A DNA stretch of 64,000 bases, taken from assembly GCF_002305855.1 (NCBI RefSeq), contig NZ_CP022163.1:7755765-7819764 (forward strand), read 5' to 3'. Positions 61,232 to 64,000 of this stretch are shown piece after piece. Made by a program: the position numbers and the translations under genes. Source of the DNA: Melittangium boletus DSM 14713. GTDB taxonomy: Bacteria; Myxococcota; Myxococcia; Myxococcales; Myxococcaceae. The notes under the pieces are model-generated. The model did not search any database. It worked only from the letters and a program-made list of their open reading frames with translations, and was not told the DNA's origin. The number at the start of each line of letters is the position of its first letter. Position 1 is the first letter of the stretch.

Positions 61232-61912
61232 GTGATTACCTCCACGGCTGCGAACAGCGGCGCGCCCTCGGTGCGCGAAGGGACTGATACGGTGGTGGAT
61301 GCCGCGCGCTACAGCACGGTTCCTCCCCTGATGGACAGCCTTCTGCATGATGTGCGCAATCCCTTGAATGCGCTCTCCATCCACCTGGAGGTGCTGACGG
61401 AGAAGCTCAAGGTGGAGGGCCAGGTGCCGCCCTCCCAGGAGAAGAACCTCAAGTCCATGCGCGAGCAGATCCAGCGGGTGGACGGCATTTTGCGGCGCTT
61501 CGCCGAGTTCATCGTGAGCCGCCCGGGTGGGGCGGGAGATGCCGACCTCACGGAGACGGTGACACGCGCCATGGACGTGTTGGCTCACGAGAGCCGCAAG
61601 CAGCGCCTGCAGGTGCGTCCCTCGCTCGCTCCGGGCGTGAGGGCGCGGCTGTCGGACATCGGGGAGCTGGGCTTCCTCGTGTTGCAGGCGTTGACGCGGG
61701 GCTATGGCCGCTCGGAGCCTGGAAGTGAAGTGACGGTGGGGGTGCGGATCGAGGAGTCGCGGGCGGTCTTCGAGGTGGTGGATGTGAACACATCCCCGGC
61801 GCTGGATGGCACCTCGGAGTCGTCGGCGGCCCTTGAACTGCGATGTGCGCAGCTCGGCGTGGACCTGCACCTGCGTGCCGGTACTTGCCGCATGTCCTTC
61901 CCGCTCGCCTGA
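61232..61912 (+). CDS. Histidine-kinase-like protein with degenerate ATPase half
   Basis: A 226-residue soluble protein. The HisKA-like helix contains phospho-acceptor-type His in SLLHDVRNPLNALSIHLEVL, followed by the second dimerisation helix (KNLKSMREQIQRVDGILRRFAEF). The C-terminal half has the place of a HATPase domain but lacks the N-box Asn, the DxGxG ATP-lid motif and glycine-rich G2 box (VVDVNTSPAL instead). It may be a phosphotransfer or scaffold partner. GTG 61232 has AGGAG six bases upstream. It lies 49 bases before the sigma-54 response regulator on the same strand, so they probably act together. Confidence 0.7.
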   Translation: MITSTAANSGAPSVREGTDTVVDAARYSTVPPLMDSLLHDVRNPLNALSIHLEVLTEKLKVEGQVPPSQEKNLKSMREQIQRVDGILRRFAEFIVSRPGGAGDADLTETVTRAMDVLAHESRKQRLQVRPSLAPGVRARLSDIGELGFLVLQALTRGYGRSEPGSEVTVGVRIEESRAVFEVVDVNTSPALDGTSESSAALELRCAQLGVDLHLRAGTCRMSFPLA

Positions 61913-61961
61913 TCCAGACGAACGGCGTTTACCAACCTTTTTCTTCATCCGAGAAGTTCAG

Positions 61962-63410
<1,449 letters not shown>

Positions 63411-63765
63411 GCCGTTCTTCCTCCGACCAAACTACCTCGGCGGCTCCGCTCCAGGAGCTGACCTGTCAGGTGGTTTGGGTGCAAGGGAAGAATCCAGGTC
63501 TGGCGGCCGGAGGGCCGGGCGCCAGGGTGGATGTTCCTCGCGAGAGGGAATCATGACGCGGCGTGTCGGAAGGGCAAGGGAGCGCCCCGTCTCTGCTTGA
63601 CTCATGGGGTCGCGGCGGGCGATCCTGCGGGTCACACATACCCACTGAGGCAGCCGGTGTTACACTTCCCTACGTAGGGAGGATTCCGGCGTGTTCTCTC
63701 CGCGGCTCTCTGTCAGAGGACGGAGTTCAGCCACGCCTGGGGGCGTCAAGGAAGGCCACGTTTTC
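63411..63765. promoter_or_regulatory. Intergenic region with terminator-like stem and a 14-bp palindrome
   Basis: These 355 bases contain no supported gene. At 63427-63478 CCAAACTACCT pairs with AGGTGGTTTGG (11 bp, one G-U) around a second stem, a terminator candidate for the response regulator. At 63667-63680 TCCCTACGTAGGGA is a perfect 14-bp palindrome about 86 bases before the ArsA-type gene, an operator candidate. A weak AAGGAAGG site precedes the ATG. Confidence 0.45.
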
Positions 63766-64000
63766 ATGAGCGACGCGCGAGTTCTTCACTTCTTCGGCGG
63801 CAAGGGCGGGGTGGGCAAGACCACGCTCGCGGCGGCATACGCCCTGCGGCTGGTGGATGAAGCGCCCAAGGAGCGGGTTCTAATCGTCTCATTGGATCCG
63901 GTGCGGTCATTGTCTGACCTGTTGCGCAAGCCCCTGACGGCCAAACCCTCGAAGATCGAGGCCGAGGAGGGAGCGGCGGAACCCAAGGCGGAACCCAAGG
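63766..64000 (+). CDS. ArsA/GET3-type ATPase (partial, runs off the right edge)
   Basis: 78 codons are visible. The start has the deviant P-loop of ArsA/GET3 ATPases (FFGGKGGVGKTTLAAAYALRL) followed by VLIVSLDPVRSLSDLLRKPL. After residue 58 an acidic Glu/Ala/Pro/Lys insertion begins, which is unusual at that place. Family members handle arsenite or tail-anchored proteins, and bacterial ones also act in development of some myxobacteria. The catalytic switch regions and any second half lie beyond the window. Confidence 0.82.
   Translation, partial: MSDARVLHFFGGKGGVGKTTLAAAYALRLVDEAPKERVLIVSLDPVRSLSDLLRKPLTAKPSKIEAEEGAAEPKAEPK

Overview
The window is high-GC DNA from what looks like a myxobacterium, most likely of the Cystobacter/Archangium/Myxococcus suborder. 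The evidence is dense coding with many GTG starts, a very heavy signalling load (two large class III cyclases, a chemosensory cluster, five sensor kinases or kinase-like proteins, two sigma-54 activators, one NarL-type regulator), many lipoproteins, predation-type hydrolases (GH76 and GH19), and an AgmX/GYF-type protein. I assign no species. I see no rRNA, tRNA, CRISPR array, insertion sequence or prophage.

Layout. 1-5.0 kb: two leftward class III adenylate cyclases. The first resembles mammalian soluble adenylyl cyclase and runs off the left edge. The second is a CHASE2 cyclase carrying two frame disruptions. 5.2-10.6 kb: secreted GH76 mannanase, a CoA-transferase, a bestrophin channel and a lectin-tethered GH19 chitinase lipoprotein. 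10.8-18.2 kb: a leftward chemosensory operon (NtrC-like regulator, CheA, MCP, CheW, CheR, CheB) without CheY. It looks like an alternative-function pathway that ends in transcription. 18.4-22.1 kb: isochorismatase-like hydrolase, histidine kinase, and a cyclic-nucleotide-binding protein. 22.2-25.1 kb: an AT-richer pair of divergent genes, a LuxR regulator and a DUF6119/TIGR04141 protein, which may be a small acquired island. 25.3-33.0 kb: an FBP/FusB-like protein, both methylcrotonyl-CoA carboxylase subunits (leucine catabolism), a thiaminase-I-like lipoprotein, an acyl-CoA-dehydrogenase-like flavoprotein and a divergent TetR regulator. 33.1-42.0 kb: a 1341-residue hybrid kinase with six PAS domains, a P1 peptidase, a 37-residue very basic protein, a lipoprotein, an AI-2E-type transporter and an envelope protein. 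42.1-43.9 kb: an overlapping pair, AAA ATPase plus DUF4276 (TOPRIM-like), which is a candidate defence module. 44.0-46.5 kb: a NarL/DesK-type two-component pair and a lipoprotein.

46.6-51.2 kb is the most unusual part. A compact operon encodes an E1-like ThiF enzyme without the usual N-terminal arginine segment, a TusA-like protein, a ubiquitin-fold sulfur carrier ending in GG, a second degenerate ThiF-like protein that keeps the N-terminal arginine segment, and a JAMM protease. It is followed by an APS kinase with a lysine/alanine-rich tail, a LarE sulfur transferase and a ribbon-helix-helix regulator. Together they suggest a sulfur-transfer or ubiquitin-like module with a split, heterodimeric E1.

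51.2-64 kb holds housekeeping and development-type genes: TruA, a GYF/AgmX protein, a myxobacterial hypothetical, ClpX, a lidless Hsp70 divergent from a PrkA kinase, a trypsin-like lipoprotein, dCMP deaminase, a kinase-like protein without a recognisable ATPase next to a sigma-54 response regulator, and the start of an ArsA-type ATPase. Several strong inverted repeats sit at gene ends and are listed as terminator or operator candidates.
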